A DNA stretch of 64,000 bases. Origin: Glebionis coronaria. Taxonomy: Eukaryota > Streptophyta > Magnoliopsida > Asterales > Asteraceae. The position numbers and the translations under genes were made by a program. How positions within the stretch are numbered: position 1 is the stretch's first letter; each line of letters starts with the position of its first letter. The notes beneath the pieces were generated by a model. It was not told where the DNA came from. It ran no database searches and worked only from the letters and a program-made list of their open reading frames with translations. The stretch lies in assembly GCA_025667525.1 (NCBI GenBank), contig CM046882.1:548712630-548776629 (forward strand). Direction: 5' to 3'. Shown here piece by piece: positions 22,786-33,315 of the stretch.

Positions 22786-24171
22786 CTATGCACGAATTTA
22801 AAAACGCATGTTCGCAACTCCATAATATACGTCTCTTTTTACCAAAAAGATTACAAGACTTGTAGAATTTTCTTAACAAACAATTCATATTACATGAAAT
22901 AGAAGATAGGCTCAAATGAAGTATTACTTCACGTCACATTGATGCATATCAATTGCATATATACATTTTGGTCCCTAAATTATTAAGCTAAATACAAATA
23001 TGTATTATTGACTTTTAAGGTAAAACTTTTGGTCCTTGTTCATTTTATGCTTTTTAAAACTAGTCCTAAGATTATAATTTAGCTATTTTATTAATAAAGT
23101 TTCTTTATAAAAGTAATTTCAACTTTGGCCATTGTCGTGTATATTTCTAAGACGCGACATTTTATTTTAGGTCGTCGTTAGAAACTCGTGGTTTTTTGGC
23201 TTATCTTATTTCATCGTTTCACTCCTGTCACTATATCTTGATCATTATCCTATTTTTATATCGTTATTGCTACGGTGAGTTCATAGCCCCTTTTTACTAC
23301 TTGTACATTGTTTCTAAACGCAGGATGAGATTTTACATGGTGGAACACATTCATTAAAAAATTATATGCTATCCGGAACTTGTATGCTATCCAGAACTTG
23401 GACTATCCATAACTTGTATGCTTTCCAACAGTTTTCATTATTATTATTATTGCTTTTAGTGTACATAGCCACTATGTTTCCCCTCTTGATCATGCACCGT
23501 TAATTATTCTAGTATTACCTCTTGCAAGCGCGAATGTTGTGGGTGGATCCATCGGGATTGACAATCCCCGTCCCGTATTACCTTGACGCATTACTTTTGT
23601 TTATTCTTGAGTATTTAGGCTGAATACTCACTATGGGAACTTACAAAAATTTTGTTAAGCTTAGTTGTCATGAGCTAAATATCAATAATAATTGTTCCGG
23701 ACTATGGTTAATGATCATAACCATTTTCCCTATTTACTTGTTTTAGAAATGAATGGTTGTGTTCCATAACCTTTACTGCTAAACCTATGAATATCACTCA
23801 ACTTTGTGTTCACCTTTTTCATGTTTAATCTCAGATAATAATTCTTAGTTTTGCTTGTATGGGAGACCACAGGATATTTTTGCAGCTTGGAGATTTCTAT
23901 GTTATTTTTAAAGTTTGGTTTTGGTAAAAGCAGACAGAAGTTTATTATATATTTTTGGTAACTATATGTTACAAAACCATGTTTAAATAATAGATTTATC
24001 CGCTTATAAAAATTTGGGACCCTTTGTTTAAAAACTCTGATGTTTATGATGTAATGTATATGTTTTTATTACGTCAACCTTGTGTCAACAATATTTCATT
24101 GTTTCTTGTACCATGACGTGGCACCCTCATGCTGCCTACATGTTTCCTTGCCTGATTTTGGGGGTCTCACA
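22786..24171 (+). mobile_element. E4: decayed Gypsy LTR, 3' end defined only
   Basis: The right boundary is clear: GGGGGTCTCACA ends at 24171 and is followed by a primer-site relic. Internally, ATCCATCGGGATTGACAATC (near 23550-23570) is a phrase I associate with Asteraceae Gypsy LTRs. I cannot find the LTR start or a partner, so the left edge is only the end of E3. No coding. A perfect hairpin GAGTATT/AATACTC is present near 23608-23628. Confidence 0.45.
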
Positions 24172-24174
24172 GAT

Positions 24175-24185
24175 TGGTATTGAGC
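24175..24185 (+). other. E4 degenerate primer binding site
   Basis: TGGTATTGAGC, three bases after a TCTCACA LTR end, resembles TGGTATCAGAGC with one base lost and one changed. It supports a plus-oriented old Gypsy element beginning here. Confidence 0.5.
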
Positions 24186-25990
24186 TATGGTTATAGGGAA
24201 CTGAGTTGTTTTCAAAACTTGTTCTATAACTAAAAGTTTAAATATTTCATGTTCCTAAGTGTCAAACACAAAATCTTCCATTGTTGTTTAATATCTGCGT
24301 AGGTAACTCTCTAATCCTTATTATTTACTTTTAATTATTGTTGTAGTATTTCACTTCTTGATTTCATTTTGAAATATTACATTACCCTCATGACGATAAT
24401 TACTATCTTTTTCCAAATCCTTTGTGCTTAATGAATTAGCCTTGGATATCATTATTATTACATATGCCCTTACTTTATTGCTTGAATTCTTGTTCTTGTG
24501 AACTTGACCTTGTTACAATAAATTTGAATTGTTACGGCATTACATACTTGTATTCGGAGCGCATATGCTGCCGACTTTTCATACTCACTTTTTTGAGTAC
24601 TATTGCTATTTCGTTTATGCGTGATATGACTGACCTCATATACTCGTTCGTTTTGAACTGCCTGTTTTTCTCGACTCACTTTTACATGTTGTGTGCATCC
24701 TCGTGATACCATTGTTTGGGATTAAATAAGTGTTGTGTCTAATGAGACTTTTGATTATCAACTTATTAACGTGCGTGTTAATTTTATTGTTTAATGATGA
24801 GACTGCTTTTATACATAGTCTCATCGTCCAAATCGGGCTTAAAATGCATAAAATATCATTAAAACTGCCAAATATATGCTCGTGTTTGTTACTTGTGTAT
24901 TTTAGGTACGGATATTGAGGAAATGGCAAAAGATCACAAGAATCAATCAAAAACGAACACGGGAAACGAATCCGCACAATGAACCGGGCCCAAATATGGA
25001 ATTTCCAAAAATGCCCTTGAAGTTTTGAAGATTGGCAACTTTAGTCCCTCATTTTTGAAGACTTGGCAAGATTAGACCTTGAAGAAATCAAGTTATGCAA
25101 GAATGGTCCTTGAGGAATGAAGATTGTACAAGTTTAGCCCTTGGATGATTGAAGAAATTACATTTCAAGTCCTTGTTTTAAGTTTGAAAAGTAATTGTGC
25201 CATTTTTGACAAGTACTCCAAAGTTGATACAAGTATAATGGGGCGTTGATAGCTTTTAATACAAAGTGAAAGAACAAAAGGAGTCAAGGGGCCAAAACTG
25301 CCAGACACTGAAACTTATCCCCACCAATCAATCCTACACATCATCACCACCAGCCAATCACCAACTTCCACTTCATCACCCATCCCCACGTCAACCTCCA
25401 CTATCTATTCTTATAACTGATTTTATTAATCAATTTAAAATTTGGGGGTAAACAGATTTTTAAATACTAATCCTAATCAAAACCCACTATTTATCCACCT
25501 TCAACCCCTAAACCCTAAATTAAACCCAGAAACAATCACACTAATTACCAACCCTCATCCTAATTAAACTTAGGGTTTTTCTTTACAACCCCACACTCTT
25601 CACAACCCCCAACCCAGAAAGTGACCACACCCTCTCTTGTCCCCTCAATGAGACTCCCCCGACCCACTCCTTTGCAAGAAAACAAAATGGTCCAGCAAAT
25701 CAACGTTTGTAATCCAATGACTTTCTCCTCACAACTGTTTGGACAGCTCAGATCAAAACTACACCACTGGCAATCACATGGCAACATTTTGACCAAGATT
25801 CCAAGAGAAGACAAAGGGCATTTTAGGGTTTTTCTACATTAGGGTTTTAGCTATCTAGAATGTTCTTTTACTTGTATAAATACAAGCCGTATGTGGCTGT
25901 ATTTCCTTGTTCCAGTTTTAGCTCTCAAACATTTGTAATCCCTTTTTTCAAATTTATAAAGTTGGTATTTTATTTAAATTGTAATTCCTT
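24186..25990. other. decayed sequence; promoter-like block near 25870, no gene recognised
   Basis: 24186-24720 is T-rich with no conserved motif; overlapping frames on both strands at 24464-24977 lack codon structure and resemble nothing known. At 25000-25170 the phrases TTTAGTCCCTC, TTAGACCTTG and TGGTCCTTG recur. At 25490-25530 there are AAACCCTAAA-type motifs, then a TATA-like TATAAAT (25875-25881) followed by a CT-rich stretch. This could be another LTR or a dead 5' gene end; I cannot find a partner or exon. Confidence 0.35.
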
Positions 25991-26313
25991 TTATTTGTTT
26001 TTAAAAGTTGGTGTGTAATTGATAGTTAGACTGAGTTCCATTATCATTTTACAAAACATTTTGTGTTTTGAAATTTTCAGAAATATAGTTTCTGAAAAAG
26101 GGGATTTTGTGGTGAAAAATTTGATTCAAGGTTTGGATTAGCAGGTTTGTAAGTGTGTTTGGTCTAAATGTTTTGAAAGAAAAACATTTGAGAAGTATTG
26201 AAAAGTATTTGAAAGGGCTTAAAAAGGTTTCAAAAAAATCAGAAGTTGGCATATTGTGTTCTTCACTTTTTCTTAGCAGGTTTTACTTGATTGTTTGTTG
26301 TCCAATGCTCAGC

Positions 26314-26375
26314 ACAGGCCCGGGCCTGTTTGGAGGTGGTTAAGCAACCACTAAGGGACCTGGATGTAGGTCCCT
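26314..26375. repeat. three adjacent perfect hairpins
   Basis: ACAGGCCCGGGCCTGT (26314-26329) is a 16-bp palindrome. GTGGTT (26336-26341) pairs with AACCAC (26346-26351) across loop AAGC. AGGGACCT (26354-26361) pairs with AGGTCCCT (26368-26375) across a 6-base loop. They lie almost end to end and are GC-rich in AT-rich surroundings. Confidence 0.75.
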
Positions 26376-27017
26376 CTAGGTAAAACCCTTGTTTCCAATT
26401 TTCCTTTTCATTTTTCAGTCATTGGTGATTTTTGCATGATTTTTGTGCAAGTTGTTTGTATGTTTGTTATATGGGTTGATTTTACTCATTTTAGGTTTAT
26501 ATGTATGATTTGAGCCTGTTTAATCAGATTTGTGAAGATTTGGGTAGGTTCACTTTGTTAAAATTCAATTCAGGAAGTTAAAGGAGTGTTTGGATTTGCA
26601 TATTAATTGAGCTTCTATGGTTGATTTTGTGTTAAAATCGGTTTTAATACACTCATTAGGTTGTTAACAGGTTGTAAGTTGTTCAGTTTTCATTTTGGAG
26701 GAGTTTTAATCAAACTTGCATGATAAAAAAAGTGAAAACATAGCCTAATCAGAAAACTGCCCATTGTGCCTGTTTTTGTGTAAATTTGTTCAACAAATCT
26801 TACCCATTGTTAGACAATAGGTTGTTTAAGGATTGTGTTCTGCTTATATGCCATTTGATTGGATTGTGTGCAAGTTATTGGCCTCTAAAATTCGTATTTG
26901 TGCAAGTTCTTGAAATTACTGTTCATCAGAAACTTTGCAAAGTTAATCAGTAACTTTAATTGGCTATTGTGTGGATTTTTGTGAAGTAGCTTGTTGTTTT
27001 TTGTGTTTAATTTGACT
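26376..27017. other. T-rich non-coding sequence, nothing recognised
   Basis: The sequence is T/G-rich with weak recurring words such as TTTGTGTAAATTTG and TGTGCAAGTT. No frame over 60 codons, LTR edge or known repeat was seen. Confidence 0.4.
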
Positions 27018-27245
27018 CCTTATACTCAACTGAGTATAAGGGTGCCTTTTGTCCAAATATAAGCTCACAAATAAGCTCTCCTGAGCTTATTGGTCTCCTG
27101 ACCAAAATTTTACACTAGCAGTGGGAACTCCTTTCTCACTCGTAGCACACTTGTTTCCACTGCCAAGCAAACAGACAAAAGTCTGTCAAGTGTCACTTTC
27201 AGAAGTTTAAAATTTTGTCTTTAGTGCCTTAATTTGTGAATTAAG
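27018..27245. repeat. string of six perfect hairpins
   Basis: In order: CCTTATACTCA/TGAGTATAAGG (27018-27041, 2-base loop); AATAAGCTC/GAGCTTATT (27070-27091, loop TCCT); GGTC/GACC (27092-27103, loop TCCT); GCAGTGG/CCACTGC (27118-27163); ACAGAC/GTCTGT (27171-27186, loop AAAA); CTTAATT/AATTAAG (27228-27245, loop TGTG). No coding here. The density is far above what I would expect by chance. Confidence 0.75.
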
Positions 27246-29425
27246 ACATGAAACCAATTTTGTTATTTTTCTAATTTAATTTAGGATTTTTTTGTTTAAT
27301 TATTTTTTATTTTACTGTTTATTTGCTATTTTTTAGGTTTTATAGCATTTTTAATTAACTTTTAAGTTTCTGTTTTTGTCTTTTAGTGACAAAAATATTC
27401 ATTTTCAGTTTTAATAATTTTCATAGACTTAGAAAAATATTTTAAGGTTTTTGGTTTAAAAATATTCTACTGTTCACCTTTTTATTAATTTTTAGAATTA
27501 ATTTAAGTTAATTAGGGTTCTTATTAAACTGTTTTTGTCTTTTAGTGGTAAATTTAATATTTTTCAAACTTTTTCAATTTTCTACTGTTCATTAGAGTAA
27601 ATTAGGATTTTTTAAATTGGTATATTATTTTTAGTATTATTTTATTATTTTTTATAATTATTTTAGTTTTAAAATAGTTTTTAGTGATTTAAAAATAGAA
27701 AAATAGTTTTTAAAAATTAGGAAAAATACTTTTTAGTCTTTAGATAATATAAGTAGGTTATTTGTTCAATAAAATAATATTTTGGACATTTTGATTAATT
27801 ATATTTAATTTTAGGGCTTTAATTAGCATTTAAAATTGAATATTTAATTAATAAAAGGTTTTAAAATATTTTTATTGGATTTTATTTCTTATTTATATTA
27901 TTATAGACTTGTTTTAGCTTTTAATTAATTTTTAGGTTTAAAATTTTTAATTTTGTAGTTTTTACGGTTTTACGTGAACGCTTTTTCGTCTTAATTTAAT
28001 CCGTATTCGTAACCGTCTTTCTTTTCTTTCCTATTTCTATTTTCTTTTCTTCTCATAACAATAAAATCATCATTAATCAATTCATTACACAACACACGTG
28101 CCTCCTCGAGAACGAACTCTTTCTTATTTTTGGGTCATTCACACACGGTTTTCCTAAATCGTCGTGCTCACTTGCCCCTTTTTGCTCTCTTTTCCTAAAG
28201 AGTTGTAAAATCACTATATCATTTAACCTCTTTAAGATATCTATTTAGATATCCAAATTGCTTTCCGACCATTTTTGATTGGATGTGTTGAAAAATAGTC
28301 TACAGACCATTGTGTAGTTCAATGTGTCTCTGAAAAAGACATAAGGACATCGTGTGAGTCACACATTTCGAAGCATTCCTTGAATCCGTGTTGAATAATA
28401 TCGTGGGTTTTCATAATCTTGATTGACCTTTACTTCACCGTTATACACGTCACTCACATATTAATAAAATATTATTTCCTTGATCATTCTATGTTTCGAC
28501 TTTGAATTACAACGTTCGCTGGTACCTTGGAAACACCACCGTCATCCTGTAATTTATATCCTATAATATAATGTGGTGCTTGTTTGGAATACAAGTTTAC
28601 TCCTATAAACTTGTATCCTCCCCTTTCATTAAACCTCCCCGCTCAAGGAGTGCAACTCGTTAATGTTCCATTTCTTTCTCGATATGTTTTGAGTTTTTGG
28701 AAAATCACGACGCCAAGAGGCCTTCCTACCTTGCATCTTGAAATCTAAGACATGGATCTCATGCGCTGTTTTTGGTTTCTTAGATTATCGTTGGTATTCT
28801 TGAACCATTTATATACTATGTTTTCCTTTATATGTTTAATTATACAATCTATTTTTGTCTTTATGGAAATTTACTGCTGATGCAAAATCTTGCATGGCTA
28901 TTTTGGTCATTTTACGTTGGGTTTCAGGTCTAACATAAAATAGAGAGTTGTCCGAAACGTCGTTTAGCGAGTCAATTGGTCTGGTTAAACTTAAAAGTCA
29001 AAGCTGATAGAATTTAAAAATATGCTTTGAAGCGTTTTTTAGTTTGGTTGAGTTCGTAAAACTTTAACGAATGATATTTTTACAACTACCAAACATTGAT
29101 TGTGTTTGAAAACGTTTAAAAATAGTTACTTTGAGTGCGGGTTATACGTATATATATATCGTGAACTTTTGATATGGAGTGTTTAGATAACACTTTTAAT
29201 GAATTAGTTTTGTCAAAACAGTTGTGCATTTTTATGCGTCACTATTAACATGTTAAATTCCTAAACAGATTCGGAAACTTTTCTAATATAGAGACTTTCC
29301 AAAACTAAAAAAAATTCAGGTTAGTTGTATTATTCGAAAACAGATATTATACTTTTTTAAAAGGGTATTTATGCCGAATAATTTACTATGTGCACACATA
29401 TGGATTCCTTTACCCTTTCTTTTAT
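27246..29425. other. AT-rich and decayed repeat sequence
   Basis: 27246-27960 is very AT-rich, with TTTTTAGTTTT-type words and TTTTAGTG repeats. From 27961 to 29425 the sequence is more complex; CCGAAACGTCGTTTAGCGAG near 28951 is a phrase I associate with Asteraceae retrotransposon LTRs, but no boundaries or frames can be drawn. The E5 target site ends it at 29426-29430. Confidence 0.35.
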
Positions 29426-29507
29426 ACATGTGTAAAACCCGTATATAAAATTAGAATATTAAATACTCAGAATTATACGTTTCAGAAAACTAAAAAAAAA
29501 TGAAAAC

Positions 29508-29515
29508 TATATAAG
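29508..29515 (+). promoter_or_regulatory. E5 LTR TATA box
   Basis: TATATAAG is preserved in the right LTR at 36737-36744. It lies about 78 bp from the LTR start and upstream of a hairpin and the small frame, consistent with driving genomic RNA. Confidence 0.5.
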
Positions 29516-29833
29516 TATAAGTTGGGCCGGTTAAAAAAAATATATATATAGAAGAAAGGGAAATGGGCTTAGGCCCGTTTGGTTTTACTGTAAGGAGAAA
29601 CGGGGGTTCACCCCTTTGGCCATAATCAGAAAATAAAGAAAAAAGAATGAAGAATTCTAGGGTTTTTTTAGCCGCCAAGTTTTAAAAAAAAGGGTGATGC
29701 AGTTCGTTCCTTCATCATTGATTCGTGATTTCATTCGTAATCATTAGAAGGTAAATACCCTTGTCTCTTTTCTTTTATTTGATTCAGTCTCGGTGGGTTT
29801 ATGAATGCACCAGCCGAGACTTTTTAAGTCTCG

Positions 29834-30160
29834 ATGGTTCTTTTGGTGCCCAGCCACGAACAGCAACCAAACCCCCAAATCAGAATGATAAACGAACATA
29901 AGGAGTCGAGTCTTGGGAAATCAGAAAAACCAAGAGTTAGACTCTCGGTGGTGCTTCTTGTTTCTGGTCGGCCGAAAACAGCAACCCCAATCGGGGTATG
30001 TAAATATAGTAAAGGAGGTGTCGGGTTTGGTTTTTATACATGGAACCGAGACCAAGGGGTTTTGATGTATTTCTGTCCGAGAGACCAGCCGTGGCCACAG
30101 GCCGGCTCGGTTTCCTTTTGGCCAGCCGTGAAGCAAGAAAACCCAACCGTGGGATTTTAA
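29834..30160 (+). CDS. small open frame in E5 5' LTR (108 codons), function unknown
   Basis: The frame begins MVLLVPSHEQQ and ends ENPTVGF. It lies about 320 bp downstream of the LTR TATA box and stays open in the other LTR (37064-37390) with two amino-acid changes. It is basic, rich in Pro/Ser/Lys/Gly, with no signal peptide, membrane segment or domain I recognise. The underlying DNA is GC-richer than the rest of the LTR and full of inverted repeats, and both strands are open, so compositional bias alone could explain it. Because the LTRs are young, an unbroken frame in both is weak evidence of selection. It could be a leader ORF. Confidence 0.25.
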   Translation: MVLLVPSHEQQPNPQIRMINEHKESSLGKSEKPRVRLSVVLLVSGRPKTATPIGVCKYSKGGVGFGFYTWNRDQGVLMYFCPRDQPWPQAGSVSFWPAVKQENPTVGF

Positions 30161-31337
30161 TAAAAAGGGGGCGTTTGGAAGTTTTAAAACAGTTAGTATT
30201 TTATTGGAATTAGTAGAAACCTTTTATAAAACCAGCAGGTAAGTTTTGGACAGAAAAACAATGAATTTAAAATGAGATTAGTGACAGTTTTGTGACAAAA
30301 CTTTCTGTCGCAGAATTGTTATATATATGCAGTTTTAAAAGGGCAGCTTTTAGCGATAGTTTTAGTGACTCAGTTTTTCTGTCGCTAATTTCATATAGAC
30401 AGATTTTTAATATAGTTTTGGCATTGTTTAGTGCGATCGAGATGGGGTATCTCGGTAGGCTCGGGACATAATTATAATAAATAAAATGAAGATTTCTATA
30501 TTATACCTTTTGTTAATTATACTTTTATAAATGTTTAAAGTGTATTTAAAAAGAATTAAATTAAAATAGTTGTAATATTTAAAAAAAAAGGTATAATTCT
30601 ATTATAGAAATTAAATGATTTTGAAAACTTTATAAATTAGGAAACCTTATATTATTTACGGGTTACTTAGTAAAGTATTAATATCACGTCAGAATACGTT
30701 CGTATCGTAATTATCGGTAAGTCGTTAAATATATTAAAAGAATTATTATAAACTCAGATTCATCAGTTAATATAGGTACAGATTTCCAGAAATAAAACAA
30801 ATAAATGAGAAAGCCAATATGAACAGTAAATTAAATAAAATCAGATAACTTATTCGTGTCTATCATTATTGTAGCTTCCGTGAAGCCCGAGTAGTGTCTG
30901 TTCAGTCTTTCTTCAGTCAGTTACTGGACTAGAGGTACGGAGTTTCCGTCCTTTAAGTAAGGACTTCTTTTCTATGCATGATTAGGATTCCCCGTCTTCA
31001 GCCAAATGTTTCCCCAGTATATGTTTAAGCTTATCAGTAGTCATGTTAATAACTAAATAAATTGCCTGAGCATTATATACAAGCATGACCAAGTTTATGT
31101 ACTAGTTACGGAGGTACCGTAACCATGGCACTAGAGGCACCGGTGTCGTGACTCACATGCAGGAGAGTGATATCCTGCATCGTCCCATTCATGTTCAGTT
31201 TGGCCATTTTTATATGTATGTTTAGTGGGGCGTATGGATGCATCATAGGCTTATCAGTTTACAAGTTATCAGGGTGAATGTGGTGTGTGCTCTACATCCT
31301 TCACATTGGAGCTGATCCCTCCACCCAGCACAGTATT

Positions 31338-31402
31338 TAGAGGTCACCCCTCTACAGTTATTTAGAGGTCACCCCTCTACAACATGACGAGGTCACCCCT
31401 CC
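31338..31402. repeat. three tandem GAGGTCACCCCTC hairpin units in E5 5' LTR
   Basis: AGAGGTCACCCCTCT appears twice and GAGGTCACCCCTC once, separated by short spacers such as ACAGTTATTT. Each unit is an inverted repeat (AGAGG with CCTCT). The same three units occur in the right LTR near 38567-38631. Confidence 0.75.
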
Positions 31403-31963
31403 AGTTATTCATGCACCGTTGTTACAGCATATGACCAATATAAGCTCTGGCAATTAAAATACAGTAAATGCATGTTTTCAGATTTAACAGATAACAGTTC
31501 AGCTTTATTATTTATAAGTCAGACTTTACAGATTATACACCGGTTTCTGCTGCAACTTTACTTATCAGTCTTACAGCTCCAGTATATTATCATCATTTTC
31601 ATTTCAGTAATTCTTTATCATGCTTTATACCCATTCACTGAGCGTTATGCTCAGCCGTAGTTCTTTCATGTTCTAACGGCAGGTACACCAGGACGCTCTT
31701 AGGATTCTGAGAGCATGTGCATTGGATGGAAGCTATCCAGACTTCTTACTTTATGTACTTACATTATTCTGCCTTTTGGACATTGTTTAGTCCTTTCCTT
31801 TAGTATTTTATTTTTCATGTTTTGAGCTTGGTTGGATTACCGATGTTTGATTCCGGTATTTCCGTTATGGTCATTTAATGTTTTAGGACATTTACCTTAT
31901 GCTTTGATGACACGCCATAAATACACGTAACGGTCCACTTATCCAAGTGGGGTGTTACAATTA

Positions 31964-31975
31964 TGGTATCAGAGC
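31964..31975 (+). other. E5 primer binding site
   Basis: TGGTATCAGAGC starts four bases after the LTR end; it is the standard initiator-Met primer site of plant LTR elements and sets plus orientation. Confidence 0.9.
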
Positions 31976-32141
31976 ACAAGGTTCGACCTGTAGGCTCTAA
32001 ACTTGACCTGTGACTAGTGGGTAGTCACACGGAACTTTCCAAATTTTGGCGTTGTTAACTTTCATGTTTCTCATGGATTACTTAGTCAGTTTTCTTCATT
32101 TATCAGTCAGTTTTCTTAAAGTTTGACTAAGTAAAAGGTTG

Positions 32142-32556
32142 GCACAGGACTAGCCATATTTAGTCGCATGTGCTTTTCATTCGAATTTTGTTTTGGTGAA
32201 CCGACCCATATGCGTTCATCCTTACTCATGGCAGATTCATTTTTTTCAGTTGAATATTACTTGGTGAACCGACCCATATGCGTTCACCATTTTTCAGGTC
32301 AATTTTTATACTATTCAGTCGAATGATGTGTTGTGAACCGATTCATAATTGTTCACCTTTGTCATATCATGAAGTTTCATAAAATCTTGACAAATATGAA
32401 TTGGACTACAACCAACCATATTTGGTCCCAGATAGTAAAGTTCTATACATGACAGTTCTCAGAAAATTTTGACAAGTATGGATCGAACCAGAATCGCCCA
32501 TACCTAGTCACATGTTGTTCCTTAAATTATGTGGATTGAACCATAGCCATCCACAT
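32142..32556 (+). repeat. E5 hairpin array A (about 60-80-bp units)
   Basis: Seven hairpins with related loops: GCACA/TGTGC (32142-32173); GGTGAAC/GTTCATC (32195-32220); GGTGAAC/GTTCACC (32263-32288); GTGAAC/GTTCAC (about 32332-32356); AAATATG/CATATTT (32392-32423); GTATGG/CCATAC (32476-32503); ATGTGGA/TCCACAT (32529-32556). Loops of the last three share a GAACCA or GGACTACA core while the stems differ. No protein is encoded. Confidence 0.8.
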
Positions 32557-32966
32557 CAGTTGACATTAAACCTCAGTTGATTATTCTTCTATGTTCCTTG
32601 TATCCGTCAAGTTTATACTCTCACGTGAATGTCGTTTTCATGCTGACTAAGTTCATGTCTCCTTATGAGGATTATGTTTCCAGCAAGGTGATGATGTTTA
32701 CATGCCAAGATATAGAAGAAAACGTTTTCATGATAAATCATGTTCTGGTCTTTATCAGTCATGTCTTCATGCGGACCATTGTTGAAAATTCGTTTAATCA
32801 TATTTGTGAACCTCTACGCAACCAGCATAAAGTCTACTCAGGAATTACCAGGCCATCATGATACTCATTTAAGTTCAGTTTACTATCGTTTAGATCAATT
32901 TATTTCTTTGATCATGTCAGACAAGCGACACCAGTATCGATCATCCCATAAAATTTCCACCAGTGT

Positions 32967-33112
32967 CATGTACAGTATTCCATATGTGTCTCAGTTATAC
33001 TTCATGTATAGTATTTTATGTGTACTCCACATACAGTGCCTCAGATATGCTCCATGTGCAGTATTCATTTTGTACTTCAAGTACAGTAGTCCATGTGTAC
33101 TCTAGGTACCCT
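32967..33112 (+). repeat. E5 hairpin array B (about 25-30-bp units)
   Basis: Successive units start with AGTATT, AGTGCC or AGTAGT and hold small hairpins: ATAC/GTAT around TTCAT, TATGTG/CACATA around TACTC, TGTACTT/AAGTACA around C, and GTAC/GTAC around TCTAG. The overlapping frames at 32740-33310 simply translate these repeats. Confidence 0.65.
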
Positions 33113-33179
33113 ACTCCATGGATATTGTTAATCGATCCTCAATCATCTCAGGCGTTGCCACCTGTCGATATTCTACCAG

Positions 33180-33315
33180 GTGCAGATGTTGCTCGTGAGT
33201 TGAAGATTTTACCAGATGCTGATGCTGCAAACACTTTGAAGACCTCACAAATGCTGATGCTGCTGATACTTTGGAGTTTTCTCAAGATGCTGATGCTGTT
33301 TATACTATGAAGACT
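33180..33315 (+). repeat. about 42-bp tandem repeat with GATGCTGATGCTG core
   Basis: The core AGATGCTGATGCTG or AATGCTGATGCTG recurs three times followed by ACTTTGAAGA-like sequence. In one frame it reads DADA(A) with T-L-K. It may be a dead coding repeat or simple slippage product. Confidence 0.6.

Larger units (their letters stand above)
29431..31959 (+). repeat. E5 5' LTR
   Basis: TATA-like TATATAAG lies at 29508-29515. Downstream comes a GC-richer block holding a 108-codon frame, then many inverted repeats: AAATGGGC/GCCCGTTT (29561-29580), GTCTCGG/CCGAGAC (about 29787-29820), TTAGCGATAG/CTGTCGCTAA (about 30348-30386), GTTACGG/CCGTAAC (near 31105-31123) and TGCAGGA/TCCTGCA (near 31160-31181). 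Three AGAGGTCACCCCTCT-type hairpin units lie at about 31338-31402. Confidence 0.9.

Noticed and set aside
24464..24977. Four overlapping frames on both strands
   Set aside because: No codon structure, no known motif; lies in decayed T-rich sequence.
25560..25842. Frames of 73-84 codons near AAACCCTAAA motifs
   Set aside because: Looked like a gene 5' region, but no downstream exon, splice pattern or domain could be found.
32577..33310. Overlapping frames of 94-121 codons in E5
   Set aside because: They cross tandem hairpin repeats and have no domain; gag at this place could not be demonstrated.
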